Origin: Pogostemon cablin
Lineage: Eukaryota > Streptophyta > Magnoliopsida > Lamiales > Lamiaceae
DNA: 64,000 bases
Assembly: GCA_023678885.1 (NCBI GenBank)
Contig: CM042983.1
Location: 25,836,279 to 25,900,278, forward strand
Reading direction: 5' to 3'
The notes beneath the pieces are model-generated. The model was not told the origin of the DNA. It searched no databases and worked only from the letters and a program-made list of their open reading frames with translations. Shown in pieces: positions 36,837-48,983 of the stretch. Made by a program: the position numbers and the translations under genes. Each line of letters starts with the position of its first letter. Position 1 is the first letter of the stretch.

Positions 36837-37049
36837 TAACTTTTGAACAAATTTGAAAAAGAACGAAGGATCATGAGTATGCCATATTTGACTCAACAAC
36901 AGGCTAACTTTTGAACAAATTTGAAAATGAATGAAGGATCATGAATCTATACCCTATTTGACTCAACAACAGGCTGCTGGTATTGATCAATATCTAATGG
37001 GCAATGTTGGTTTCAGCAATGATCCACTTATAGTTTGTTTGATAACTAA
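36837..37049 (+). pseudogene. Fragment resembling an NAD(P)H-hydrate epimerase exon
   Basis: The segment 36931-37035 reads IPYLTQQQAAGIDQYLMG then NVGFSNDPL, like the start of the hydrate-epimerase domain (YLTQ..AAEID..LMG.LGFS) found at the N-terminus of plant PDX3 proteins. A 68-bp tandem duplication precedes it, so part of the exon (ATGCCATATTTGACTCAACA) occurs twice. It stops where the Gypsy LTR begins at 37050. Only about 35 residues remain. Confidence 0.55.
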
Positions 37050-37632
37050 TGATGTGGAAATATTTCAGCACAAACTGGATAACTTTGAAAACTTACTGGC
37101 AGTGATTGGAAGAGAATCAAATGGTAAGCCATATATGAATAATTTTTTTTTCAGTCTAGTTTCCAATGCAACGAACGGAAAGTCGTTTGGAATTTTCTAC
37201 AAAGAGTTATGATTGGAAGATGGCAGATGCAGTCAAGAATCTGCCAATTCATGCATTTGAAGTGTTTTGGTGCCTTTCCAACTATCATTTCTTGGTCAAG
37301 TCAATATATTTACCATATTAATTGGTATATTAATGTTAAGCATGAGTTTTAGTGGTTAAATAAATATTTAAAGTGGTCAAATGAATCTAGACTCAAGTGT
37401 TTAATGCATGAGTATTCTAGAGTTTTGTGATGGCTCCATTGTATTTGTAGCATAAAATATTGAGAGAATATAATTATTTGGAGTATTTACTCTTGTCTAG
37501 AAGATGAATTTCTTCTAAATTTCTCTTAGTCTTTTGGTGGATTTTTCTAGGTAACGAGTTTATTCCGAACTTTTTATGGATTCCATTGAGTGAGAATTGT
37601 ATTTGAGTAAAATCTCCAATTTTTCGGTATCA
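37050..37632 (+). mobile_element. 5' LTR of a Gypsy element lacking pol
   Basis: This 583-bp LTR begins TGATGTGGAAATATTTCAGC and ends CGGTATCA. The left flank is ACTAA. Related LTR sequence occurs at 39240-39332 (same strand) and at 42675-43221 (opposite strand). Confidence 0.85.
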
Positions 37633-37635
37633 AAG

Positions 37636-37648
37636 TGGTACCAGAGCC
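37636..37648 (+). promoter_or_regulatory. Primer-binding site, initiator-Met tRNA type
   Basis: TGGTACCAGAGCC, three bases after the LTR, matches the common plant TGGTATCAGAGCC site with one difference. Confidence 0.85.
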
Positions 37649-37658
37649 GAGGTTAATC

Positions 37659-39235
37659 ATGCCTCCTCGTCGTAGAAATAATGCTACGAAGGAACCACGA
37701 CGTGAACGTGACATTCGAGATATTGAGTTGGATGATTTGAGGAGACAAGTGAAACACCTTCAATAGCATCTTGAACGCCGCGAAACCTTAGAACGTTATG
37801 AGTCACATCATGGTTCTGAGGTTGAACAGTCCGATGACGAGGAGTTTAATCCTTTTCATGGCCACAGTGGGTCAAGTAGTGAGTCTCATTCTAGGTTTAA
37901 TGTTCGTGAAATCGTGTTTTTCAACAAAACTATAATACAAAAGTTGATATCCCAGAGTTTGAAGGAAGAATGCACCAGGAAGAATTCATTGATTGGTTAC
38001 ATACTATAGCAAGAATATTTGAATATCATGAATTTGAACGTCTTATGATGAGATGTGAATTTGAAGAACCAAAAGAGCAAACCATAGCTCGCTACCTTGG
38101 TGGGTTGCGGTCTAATATTTCTAATGTGGTCCAACTCCAACCATATTGGACGCATAATTATGTGGTACAACTTGCAATGAAGGTGGAAAGACAATCTAAG
38201 AAAGCCTCAAGGAATACCTAATATTGGAGTAGAGATGTTGTTCCCAACGAAGGTACCTCTCATCCTTCAAAGTCTCATTTTAAAAAACCAGTTCCTTCAA
38301 AGGTTTCAATGAAAGATGAAGAAAAATTCAGCCATGCAAATGCCTCAATTTCCAATGCTCGTCGATACTACAAATGTCAAGGACTTGGGCATATAGCTTC
38401 CGATTGTCCAAATTGAAAAATCATCTCTCTTGTGGAAGAAGTCGAGCCCGAAAAAAAGAAGCCAATTTATGATGAAGATGAAGAAGAGATCATGTATGCC
38501 AATCAAGGTGAGAGTCTTGTTGCAAGAAAGTACTTGAGTACTATTCAAAAAGAAGAAGAGTGGTTGCGGCATAACATATTTCACCCTTTGTGCACCTCCA
38601 ATGGAAAGGTATGCAATGTGATTATTGATGGTGGGAGTTGTGAAAACATGGTGTCGAATGAGATGGTGGAGAAACTCAAATTGAAAACAGAAGCCACAAT
38701 ATTATAAACTCTCTTGGCTTTCTAAAGGAAGTAAACTAAAAGTTGATAAGAGATGTTTAGTTAATTTTTCTATCGGCAAGAATTATAAGAATAACATTTG
38801 GTGTGATGTTATACCCATGGATGCTTGCCACCTACTTCTTGGGAGACCATGGCAATATGATCGAAAATTCACTCATGATGGGTACAAGAATACTTATTCT
38901 TTTGAAAAGGATGGAGAAAATATTGTGTTGGGTCCTTCTGAATGTGAGATGTTGTGTTGGGTCCTTCTAAATATGAGAGCATTTCTAAAACTTCTAAAGG
39001 TTATGAAAATTTGCTACTCTCAAAATCTCAATTTGATGTTATGTTGGAGAAATCTAATGATAATTATGCTCTTGCGGCCCCAATCATCGAGCATTTATAA
39101 AGAGGAAAGTTTCAATGGTCCAAGGATGCACATAAGAGTTTTGATCTGGTCAAGCAATATATAAGATTAAAAAAGAATGCTGATAAGCATCGAAGGATGA
39201 AGGAAAATTAAAGACGAGTTAGCACACAGTAGAAG
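37659..39235 (+). pseudogene. Gypsy gag-protease remnant
   Basis: Begins with an ATG and MPPRRRNNATKEPRRERD, followed by a coiled-coil-like DDLRRQVKHLQ, a capsid-like region (37970-38221, ARYLGGLRSNI), a zinc-knuckle region near 38371 (Y-K-C-Q-G-L-G-H-I-A-S-D-C, with the first Cys replaced by Tyr) and a retropepsin-like region near 38625 (DGGSCENMVS). A later LLGRPWQYDRK block is at 38838. Several stops and frameshifts break it. Reverse transcriptase, RNase H and integrase are absent, so the element is a deletion derivative. The motifs recall plant chromoviruses. Confidence 0.8.
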
Positions 39236-39239
39236 CGAA

Positions 39240-39332
39240 TGATAAGAAAAATATTTCAGCACAAATAGAGTAACTTTGAAAATTTACTGACAGTGATCGG
39301 AAGAGAATTAGATGGTGAGCCATATATGGATA
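39240..39332 (+). mobile_element. First part of the 3' LTR of the Gypsy element
   Basis: TGATAAGAAAAATATTTCAGC to CCATATATGGATA matches the start of the LTR at 37050. It stops at a hAT-type MITE; the last eight bases TATGGATA are the MITE's target site. The rest of this LTR appears inverted at 42675-43221. Confidence 0.85.
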
Positions 39333-39545
39333 CAGAGCTGTTATGAATTTTGAGTAGCTCGCCGGTTCGGCTCAACTCGCCGGTTCGGCTCAACTCGCCT
39401 CGGCTCGTCAATACTCGAGCTCGGCTCGACTAGTGACCGCTCGAGCTCGAGTTTGAGTTCATTAAATACTCGTTAAGCAATCGAGCCGAGCTCGGCTCTG
39501 CTCGTTAAGCTCGTGAGTACTCGAATATTAATTAAATAAATAATA
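39333..39545 (+). mobile_element. hAT-type MITE, left half
   Basis: Begins CAGAGCTGTTATG immediately after the target site TATGGATA. The interior is rich in GAGCTCGAG/CGGCTCGA strings. The right half of what seems the same insertion is at 43222-43430 in the opposite orientation. The inner border is approximate. Confidence 0.7.
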
Positions 39546-40954
39546 ATATATTATTAATAATAATTATACCTCTTATAAATATAATATTATATAAAAAAAC
39601 CCCTAGTAAGTTTCCAATAACTACTGACCTTTCTTCCCTAAATCAACTCTCAGCCGTTTTCTTCTGATTTCTTCCCCAAATCACTATAGCACCCAATAGC
39701 AAGATTCAACCCACCTCCATCTTACAGCAACTTGCAATCCGCCATCCGCCGTAGTCTATTTTATTCAAGATTCAAAGTTTCAATACTCCCAAGTTCAATT
39801 GATCTCGTCCTTCTCTTTCTTCGCCACCAAATCCACCTTCGTCGACTTTCAACTTTGAGAGATTTATTATTTTTTGATGTACAAGTGAATTAAAGTTTCA
39901 CCCCTTTTGTCGAGTGATGGTGGTAGGAGAATAGAAGAAAGAACACACCAGTCTTGGTGGAGCTATTGATGTCAATGGGAATAAAAATAAGTTAATCACT
40001 CCCCTATATTCATTAACTACCCCCACCAGTCATTCATTAACCCCTCAATCAAAAGAAGCTCTTCACGTTCGTATGCTCCAGATGAGAGTGAACGACTCTT
40101 CTCTTCAACAGTAATAAGATTTGGAGAGTTGATCCCAGATTTGAATAGCAGTACAAGGTATTCTAATTTCTTCCTTGTTAGATTACCTTGACCTAATTCC
40201 TCTACTTTCCACTTTAACCAATTCTTTTATGAAATTATCCTCAACATAACTTCCAATCGAATCTGGTAGCTTTTCCTATCTTCGCCATCTCCTTGAATCG
40301 GTGAACCCCATTTCAATAATTGCAACCAAACCTCATTCTTTGATTCCCATTTCGCCTCTAATATAAGCCCTATTTCAGTTCATTGCTTACGCCTTGAAAG
40401 TATTTGCTAAAGTTTTAGCCTATTAATTTTAGTATTCAGTTTGTTTTCGCATATGAGAATTTCTATCTGTAGGTTTTATATATGCTGTGGATTTGCCTTG
40501 TTGATGCGTGATTGATTCATGTCATGTAATTTGTAGAAAAGTAAATAAGAAAAAATTAATAATAGTTGTTTTCTCCTCTCTTTGCTATCTGGGTTTTATA
40601 TATGCTGTGGATTTGCCTTGTTGATGCGTGATTGATTCATGTCATGTAATTTGTAGAAAAATAAATAAGAAAAAATTAATACTAGTTGTTTTCTCCTCTC
40701 TTGCTCTGATTTTTTTGTTTTTCATCATTTTGATATAGGAGGTCTGAAATGTGGAATGTTTTAGTACTGTCATGTAACTAGAATTCTATATTCTTTCCTC
40801 TTAAGCTTTGAATAACTTTGATTGTCAGTGAGTTGTTAAAGCCTACATCCTAATTGTGTCTGAGATCATATGTAGATTACATGAAGCTCATTCAGATTAA
40901 TATTTCTTCTAAAATATTTTCTAGTCCACCCGCAAATATTTTTGTAATTCTCTG
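39546..40954. other. Non-coding region with a 120-bp tandem duplication
   Basis: GTTTTATATATGCTGTGGAT at 40473 recurs at 40593 with about 110 following bases nearly identical. A pyrimidine-rich stretch at 39620-40110 looks like a plant 5' UTR or promoter, but no gene follows it on this strand. Confidence 0.55.
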
Positions 40955-41761
40955 TTAATCTGATTCAAGCGCGAGGTAGGGTGAAAAAATAATAGGATTG
41001 TGGCAGCCAGTGTCCTCCTCTGCTAAACTCGTTGGCAGGGTCGGAGCAATCTTGTGAAATGGGCCATTGGAGAAGAAAGGTGTGCCGCGGTGGTGGTGCT
41101 GCTGCAGTGGTGTCTGATCCAGCATGTCCACTGTGTTCCATATGACCCCTGTTGATGATCTAATGTCCATGTAACTTCTTGTGAAATCTTGTACTAGTAT
41201 GATCTCCATTGTTGCAGGAAGAGGTAGATCTTTGAACCGGAGAGGAGGAGCCCCCGGCACAGGCTCCTCGAGTCGAGCCTCTGTGGAGACGACGACAAAT
41301 AATTAGCACTTCAACACACACACACTATTAGTCCTGAACACCATGGTAGGGATGTTGAGATCCTTAGCCACCTCATCAACAAAGTGCATTATCGTATCAT
41401 ACACGATGCAGATGAGCTGCTCTTCCGTGATCATCCTGATGACGAGCTCTTGGAACGGTGACTTGCAGTTGGAGTTCATGTCGGATATAACACTTAGCAT
41501 GTTGTTGAAGGAGGTGTCAGAGCCAGCCAGGCCATCAGGCAGGTGCAGGAAGAGGAAGTCGGGGTAGTTGGAAGAGCGGGGGGAGTTGAACTCCGTGTGC
41601 GCAACCGCGACGGAGAAGCCTTGAGAGTGAAGGATTTGTCTTAGTTGAAGCATGGGAGTAATGTAGCCTTGGTAAGGGAAGGGAACCAGCACTATTCGAG
41701 GCCTTGTTTGTGGGATGATTTGATCTCGCCATTTGAATTGGATTAATTTGTTGATGATCAT
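40955..41761 (-). pseudogene. UGT76-like UDP-glycosyltransferase, truncated
   Basis: The minus-strand frame 41761-41303 encodes the N-terminal acceptor-binding half of a family-1 UDP-glycosyltransferase (RIVLVPFPYQGYITPMLQL, then AVAHTEFNSP and DFLFLHLPDGL). After a stop caused by a shift around a GTGTGTGTGT run, similarity resumes from about 41277 to 40990 in another frame (APPLRFKDLPLP, IRSSTGVIWNTVD, GPFHKIAP). These enzymes move sugar from UDP-sugar to small acceptors in the cytosol. The catalytic His of the QGH motif is Tyr here, and the whole C-terminal half with the PSPG donor-binding box is missing. Clearly dead; UGT76 assignment is by pattern only. Confidence 0.88.
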
Positions 41762-42674
41762 ATGTTTGTTTATATATATATATATGGGAAGGATTTACCA
41801 TGGATTCATCGACAAATTGTATAACTAGAAAACTCCAAGGTAGGTTGTTCGAATGTTTATATATATAGAGCTAGCAGATTATGTGATTCTTGTTGCACAT
41901 AGATCCTCTTTTGTCAAAGATTACCTCTTTCTTTTTGTTTTCTTGTTTTTGATTTTTTACTTTTCTTATGTTGTCTTTTAAAAACCTACCTTAATACCCA
42001 TTACGTAATCTAGAACGAAGCACTCACAATGTAATCACCATTCTTATTACCGTTGATGCCTCAATCACTTTCATTCTCATTGCTATTCCAATTAATTTTT
42101 GAACCAAGCATGCCGTAATATCATGCACCTAATTTCAGCCCCAAGCATAAGATATGCATCTTAGACTCTATGGCATCAACAATAAAGCCAGCCACTAAAA
42201 TCCTTAACTCTCATTAGCAAAAATATATTGGTTTTCTATGGCTTATTACTCAACAACTCCTTTAAAGATCTGAAATTATAGCCAACCAAAAAAGAGAAAA
42301 AAAAAAAAAGAAAGTGGAATACATATTTTAAAGTGTAATAAAGTGATAGAAATAATATTTTAATATATAGTGGGTAGTTATATTAGTGTTGAGTGTGGGC
42401 CCCATGTGTAGTGGGTTGAGTATAATAATATTATTGTGTGTCACATCAACCAAAAAATAAAATGGATACTTTGTATTGGAACGAACCAAAATGACAAAAT
42501 AGACACTTATCAGAAAGACTGAGGGTGTATAAATCAACCTCAATTATTACAGACACAATACTTGATCAGCTAGTTCCTGTTCAGATTAAACCCCAAATAG
42601 AGTTATCAAAACTCAGGTGTTAAAATATTTCCAACAAAAAAAGGGAATGTAAAGAAATTATAAAAAATGTAAGT
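41762..42674. other. Spacer, no feature
   Basis: AT-rich. A (TA) run at about 41773 may be a former TATA region of the dead glycosyltransferase. A GTGGGCCCCATGTG segment at 42397 resembles MITE interiors, but no ends were found. Confidence 0.5.
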
Positions 42675-43221
42675 TGATACCGGAAAATTGGAGATCTAAG
42701 AGGTAACATAAGAAAATACTCGAATACAATTCCTCGCTTAATGGAATCCACCATAAGTTCGGAAAAAACTCGTCATCTTTAGGAATCCACTAAAAGACTA
42801 AGAGAAATTTTGAAGAAATTCATCTTTCTAGACAAGAGTAAACACTCCAAATAATTATATTCTCTCAATATTTTCTGCTGCAAATACAATGGAGGGAGGT
42901 TCCATTTATAGGAGCCATTACAAAACTCTAGAATACTCATGCATTAGAAACTTGACTCTAGATTCATTTGACCACTTTAAATATCTATTTAACCAATAAA
43001 ACTAATGCTTAACATTAATATAACAGTTAATATAGTAAATTTACTAACTTGACCGAGAAATGATAGTTAGAAAGGCACCAAAACACTAAATGCATGAAAT
43101 GGCATATTCTCGACTGCATCTGCCACCTTCCAGAAAAATGACCATAACTCTTTGTAGAAAATTTAAAACGACTCTCCATTTGTTGCATTGGAACTTAGAC
43201 TGAAAGAGCTTGCTATTCATA
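42675..43221 (-). mobile_element. Inverted second part of the Gypsy 3' LTR
   Basis: The reverse complement of this 547-bp segment matches the LTR at 37050-37632 from its ATATGAATA position through to the end (GGTATCA, read at 42675). It lacks exactly the part found at 39240-39332. The minus-strand bases after the LTR end are ACTTA, against ACTAA before the 5' LTR. Confidence 0.88.
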
Positions 43222-43430
43222 TAGAGCTGTTACACGAGCCAAGCGAGCCCGAGTGCCACATGCTCGAACTCGGCTCAAGCTCATAACGATCCAGGCTCGA
43301 GCTTGCTCGAAATAGGCAACGAGCTTATCTTTGAGCTCGACTCGGCTTGAATATCATATATGTAAGCTTGAGCTCGACTCGTTAAAATATAAAGCTAAGC
43401 TCGTAAGAGCTCAAAATCGAGCTCGCCATC
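43222..43430 (-). mobile_element. hAT-type MITE, right half, inverted
   Basis: On the plus strand it starts TAGAGCTGTTACACGAGCC next to TATTCATA (the complement of TATGAATA, the second target-site copy). GAGCTCG-rich interior as in 39333-39545. The inner border is approximate. Confidence 0.7.
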
Positions 43431-45289
43431 ATGCATTCCCAATACCAGACCCATTTCTTTACCTCCAAAGTATCACCAGAACCACTGATCTAAATGCCAA
43501 CTCCAATGGATATCGAAAATAGAAAAGGGATTTTATATTATAGATAACACAATCAACTCCTCCAACGAGAACAATATAAAAATAATCACTCCATAATTCC
43601 AATCCAAAAAGAGAGAGAAATTAAAAGAAATTGATATTTTCCAGTCCACTGCTTCAAATAAAATGCATACAACCCTTATGCAATACATTGAGCCCAAATA
43701 AAATCAACAAGCAGTGATAATGTGATTCATTACCCTCTCATTACCATTGAGAAGGTGTAATATAGTACACCAAGTAGCTCCTTAGTTGTCTATTTTAACA
43801 CTGGGTATCTTTGTGCTTTTCAATTCGTGTATTTGTTTAAACTTACATGGAGTATTTTGTTTTCTTTCATCTTGCTTGTAGTATTTTGTGGTGTTATCTC
43901 CTCTTGGCTTCATGGGAGAGAGAGAACATGATTTCTTGTGATTATTATGATTAAGCATTCAAGCTTTTGAATTTTCAGTAAATGAATGAAGAATGATACT
44001 CTCCATATAGAAGAAGCAGGGCGGAAAAGAAATTTGTGGGGCATGAGGGGATTCTTCTTCTTCTTTTATATATAAATTAGGTTATTTGCACCTCATATTG
44101 AGGTGCCAGTTGTTAAATTAAGAGTAAATATTCTTTAGAAAGAATTATTCGATAAAAATCAAACATATTATTATTATCGTTATAACATTTACGTAATAAT
44201 TGAAAGTAGGCATTTAGATTTGTCATATCTTTAAACTGTGAACTATAATTTATACGATAAATTTTTGCTCAGCCTCTCAGTATTAAGGGTCACAATATAC
44301 CATCTTTTAGTAACACAATTTCTTTAGCTATGAAATCATCATATTAATGGATAACTTGTAATATTTCAAAAGAATAAAAAGCGTTAGAATATATTCTAAA
44401 CAGTCATTTTACACAAGTAGTATGCTAATGAGAAAAGGCTTATGTATATGGCGCTGTAAATGCCATAGGTTAACAACACTACAAAAGGATTATACTAAAA
44501 GTAGATAGAGGTAATGTTTATATTTATATCAGAAACATAACTAAGGGCAGAAGTCCGGTATAACAGTTTTTACTCATGCTTTGTGTGCTTGTGATTTGCT
44601 TGTGTGTGATCTACTGCGTGGTGGAATGTTCTCTTATTTGCTACTGAGCTAGGTTGTGCACTGATCAACTAAAATTGAAGCTTCTGAGCTCTTCCGTACT
44701 GAAGTCCAGATTTCTGTCTTCCATAGGCACTGATGCAGACAATGATTGAACTGGTTCAATCCAATATATGATTTTGTGTTGTGCTTTTTTGTTGAGTGCA
44801 TTTCTTGGTAATGTTGTAACATGGAAGAGGAGTCGGTTGCGCCTGTATTTTTTATTAATTTGGTGTGGGTCTAAATACTTTCCTTGGTATAGATAACAGT
44901 TATGGTGAGTTATGCATAATCACACATGTCAAAACTTTCGTGTAATGAACAAGTTATACGTAAATTTGTGATTAGAAGGGACCTGTGATTGCACTTCGAT
45001 GATTTGCTTGCCAATGACCCCAGTAGTGTTTCTCATTCTTTGTGTTCCACCGTAGCATGTAAACTTGCACCACCCTCATAGAGCTCCACTTCAAATTGTA
45101 TTCCGTGTGTTTCTTTGACCTTTATATATTTATATATGCATGTGTATTTAGTGTGATGGTGTACCAAGGTTATACAGATTGCTTACAGTGGTTTTGGGTA
45201 TTGAGACTTAGCGTTACAGTGTAGGCAATCAAAAGTTGTGCCGTATATAGAGCCGCACTTTCCTATGCAGTTAGGGCAACCTGGGTAGT
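43431..45289. other. Spacer left of the Athila element
   Basis: No gene family was recognised on either strand. A stretch from about 44560 is less AT-rich and continues beyond the Athila element at 58774; the two form one former locus with the insertion site GTAGT. Confidence 0.5.
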
Positions 45290-47052
45290 TGATTGACGCT
45301 ATTTTCACCTAGATTTTAGTGTCTTTTTATATGTGTTTTCGTATTATTTTATCCGTATTTGTATGTTATTTGGTTGTGTTTTGTGTTTTTATGGAAATAT
45401 ATGTGAATGAGCTTAAACCTATGATTTTCACTTTTTATTGGATGCTAGATATGATAAGAAAGGCATAGGAAAAAGCGGATCTAAATTCGGAGTTGAAACG
45501 AGGGAGAACGGGCAAAAACGGAAGCTGCACAACACGGGCCGTGTGCAGCGCACGACCCTGTCAGAATGGCCGTGCGCTGACACTCGAAACACCAACTCGG
45601 CCACGCCTGTGGCCGAGTGCAGAACACGACCCGTGCCTAGTACAAACACACGGCCCGTGCACCGCGCATGGACCTGTCCAGAAAGCCGTGCGACAATGTC
45701 AGAAAACACAACACGGCCATCCCTGTGGCCGAGTGCGGAACACCACTCGTGTGCTGTGTTAGAACACGGGGCGTGCAGCGGAGCTCGAGCCGTGTTGGTG
45801 CAAAATGCAGAAAATTGCTGGAATCTTCTAGAAGGCCCACATTGGGTATAAATAGACCCCATTTCAACATTTGGATAGAGAAGATCAGATTTTCCATCCT
45901 TTACACACACATCACATATCTTTCCTTCAATTTCACACCATAATCTCCATCCACCTTCATCCATCTTGATCCATCTTCATCATCTCCATTAATTCTCAAT
46001 CCAAACTTCATCCCTTCCATTGGGTGTGAGAGATCTCAAGAAATCAATAGCTAGAGAAGAAGATCCATGAGTATTGAAGATCTCCTACAAGAAATTGTTG
46101 GGGAAGATTTACATCTACTTTGATTTTCTTTTGGATTTAGACTATGGATAATTGTAATGAATCATTTATGTGTTTTGTTACCTTTAGCATGTTAGGCTAA
46201 TCCCTCTAGTGGGATTAGGAACATGAAGAGCATGTTAGATTTGTATTATCATGTGGATTAAATTGGTTTTTGATTTAATTGATGTTGATTTCTATTCATG
46301 GAGTTTAATTGTCTTGATGTTGTGATGGCATGGTTTGTTATTCATAATTGATTATTGGTTTAATGGATTGTTGATCAATGAATTGATTTATGGTGATTAA
46401 ATGCTATCATAATGTTCATGTATGTATTGCTTGGAGTGAGACGGAAACGACCCTCTATAGTATTAGGAAGGCATGAATAGACATTGAGTTTGGGTTTGAC
46501 CGAAAGGATATTTGAATTCAATGAGGGGAACCAATCCATTCGTTGGCCTTAGTACACAAAAAGGGAGAGTTTAATCTAACTAGTACCTAGATGGAAGGGG
46601 TTAATGTTGGGCTTTGATCTTAAGTGCTTTTGGGAGTCTAAAATGGATCAACAACCTTTGTAACCCGAAAGGGAGCTTAGGATACAATCGTGATCACCCT
46701 TAGTCTACATCAATTGAGTTGAATTCCTTTTGCATGATAATATGAATCGAGTGTGCTTGGATGTTTCTAATCCCATGTTTTTCCATACTTGAACTTTAGC
46801 ACCCATTTTCTTTACTTGTTATTCATTTTTACTTGTCATTTCTCCTATTCACTCTCTTATTTACTTGCTACTTGCTTTAGTTGGTAATCATCTCAAAACC
46901 CCCTATCATCTTTACAAAAACGACATGAACATGAGCTCACGTATTTTGCTAGTCCGAACATTACTCCTTTGTGGATTGATAATTTTTCTTGGGATATACT
47001 ACTACAACGATCGAGTATTCTTGCTCGTGAGTGCTACAAAAATAGGCAAACA
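45290..47052 (+). mobile_element. 5' LTR of Athila-type Gypsy element
   Basis: 1,763 bp, TGATTGACGC to GGCAAACA. The left flank GTAGT (45285-45289) is repeated after the 3' LTR. It holds GC-rich repeats built on ACACGGCC and CACGACCCGTG (45530-45800), a TATA box (GGTATAAATAGACCCC, about 45845) and a purine-rich 5' transcribed part. I counted about 45 substitutions against the 3' LTR (about 2.6 %). Confidence 0.96.
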
Positions 47053-47058
47053 AGAAAA

Positions 47059-47079
47059 TGGCGTCGTTGCCAAAGGGGA
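47059..47079 (+). promoter_or_regulatory. Primer-binding site of the Athila element
   Basis: TGGCGTCGTTGCC followed by AAAGGGGA is a slightly mutated form of the TGGCGCCGTTGCCGGGGA site usual in Athila elements (tRNA-Asp type). Confidence 0.85.
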
Positions 47080-47197
47080 GTTTGACGGACTAGTCGAGTA
47101 CTATGTTATTGTTTTAGTTGTTCTTGATAAGGATTTTTTTTATTTTATTTACTATTTGTGTTTGTGGTCTCACTCTTTGCCTTTTCGTAGGTGTTTT

Positions 47198-48983
47198 ATG
47201 ATCACAAGATCAAAGGGAAATCAATCGATCATTCCTTTGAATTTGGAGATAGAAAAGACCGCGCGACAAAGGAAGCGAGAGAGACGGAGAGCTAGAAAAG
47301 GAACAAATATAGAGAATCAACGTGGAGATAATGTCAATCATAATCCACCCCATGATCCGTTACAAGATCACCGGGGGGTACAAGAAGGAATACAAGAGGA
47401 CCAAATGGAGATGTTTAGAAACTTCATTGCTCAAAACCAAGAGTATATGCAAGTGCTTGCCAATCAAGAAGCTCAAAGGATACTTCAACAACAAGAGTTG
47501 CCAAGGCCTAGAGCAATTCGGGATTACTTCCAACCGAGAGCCGTGCACAATATGGTTCCTTCGGTTCAAGCCAATGATTATGAAATTAAGACCGGATTGA
47601 TCAACATGGTCAAAGCAAATCAGTTTGGGGGAGGTCCTCTTGAAGACCCGAACACTCATCTATCTACTTTCTTGGAGGTTGCAAATACCGTCAAGATGAA
47701 GGGTGTCGGATGATGCTATTCGAATGAGGTTGTTCTCTTTTTCTTTAAGAGACAAGGCTAAAGTATGGTACAATACAATTCCTTTGGGAAGTTGTAATAC
47801 ATGGGAAGATCTTGAGCAAAGGTTCCTAAACAAGTACTTTCCTCCTTCAAAGACTCTCCAATTGAAAAGCCTTATCACTCAATTTAGGCAACTTCCGGAT
47901 GAAAGTTTTTATGAAGCATGGGAACGCTACAAAGAGATGCTCCGAAAGTGTCCTCAACATGATTTTCATGAGAATCAACAAGTGGCTTTCTTTTATCAAG
48001 GGTTGAATCAACAAAATCGGATGCATGTAGATGCCTCATCCGGAGGGTCTATATTTGGAGTGGATGCTATGAAAGCCATGGATATTTTTGAAGACATTGC
48101 AATGAATGCTTATTAATGGCCTTCCGAGCGAGTAATGGGAGGTTATGCATTTGGAAAAGTAGCTCAAGTGGAAAGTGTGAACAAAGTGAAGAGTGATGTG
48201 TTCCAAAGTGAAGGAATGAAAGAATTCAATGAGAGTATCCAAGCTTTAACAAAGCAATTGAATTTGATCACTCAAGGAGTAAGTCAAGGGGGAAGCACAA
48301 GTTCTATAGTGAATGATGAGAGCAATGTTATGCAAAGTGTAGAGGATGTTGCCTATTTAGATAGGAGAAATTACCAAGGGAATTTCCATCATCAAGGGAA
48401 TTTCCAAGGTAATTATCCTTCTAATCAAGGTAATTTTCAAGGAGGATATCAAGGACAAGCTCGGGGGAGCAATTTCAATCAATCAAGTGGAAATTATCAA
48501 GCTCCGAGGAAGCATGAAAATCTTTCTTACTCTAATCCTCAAGCCGCCGTGTCATTTCCTCCGGGATTCGATCCGAGTGCTAAGCTGCCCAATGGAGAGG
48601 GTAAAGCATCATTGGAAGAGACATTGATGGCATTCATGAAAGATACAAGGGCTTACATGGAAAAAAGAGATGCAAAGATTGAGGCTAGAATGGAGGAAAA
48701 TGAGAAGAAATCCGACAATAGGATGAGAGCTTTTGAGTATCAAATGGGTCAAATTGCTTCTTCCGTGGGATCTCAACACCAACAAGGAAAGTTTCCATCT
48801 ACCACGGTTACTAATCCTAAAGAAGATTGCAAAGCTATCACTTTTAGAAGTGGAAAAGAGTATGAGGAACCTCCTATGCCTAAAGAAGATAGTATTGTCA
48901 TTGAAAGGGAAGTAGAAAGAAAGGTTGAAGAAGGGTTGGTGCAAGAGGAGATTGAAAAGGAGGAAGTAAGCAAGAAAAAATAA
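47198..48983 (+). pseudogene. Athila gag, broken
   Basis: Starts at ATG 47198 (MITRSKGNQS) with a basic region RQRKRERRRARKG, then the capsid-like retrotransposon gag domain (RLFSFSLRDKAKVWYNTI, YFPPSKT, FYEAWERYKEML). One base is missing near 47704, shifting the frame. At 48114-48116 a TAA stands where the family has Gln (N-A-Y-*-W-P-S-E-R), a C-to-T change, and a second TAA is at 48981-48983. Downstream are a Gln/Asn-rich linker (about 48360-48510), SFPPGFDP, and a Lys/Glu-rich coiled-coil-like stretch. Packaging protein of the virus-like particle when intact. Confidence 0.88.

Noticed and set aside
45428..45964. Long frames on both strands in the Athila LTRs (also 57144-57659)
   Set aside because: Same GC-rich LTR repeats; open in several frames at once because stop codons are rare there.
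46865..47197. N-terminal extension of the Athila gag frame
   Set aside because: It runs through the LTR end and primer-binding site; the gag start is the ATG at 47198.
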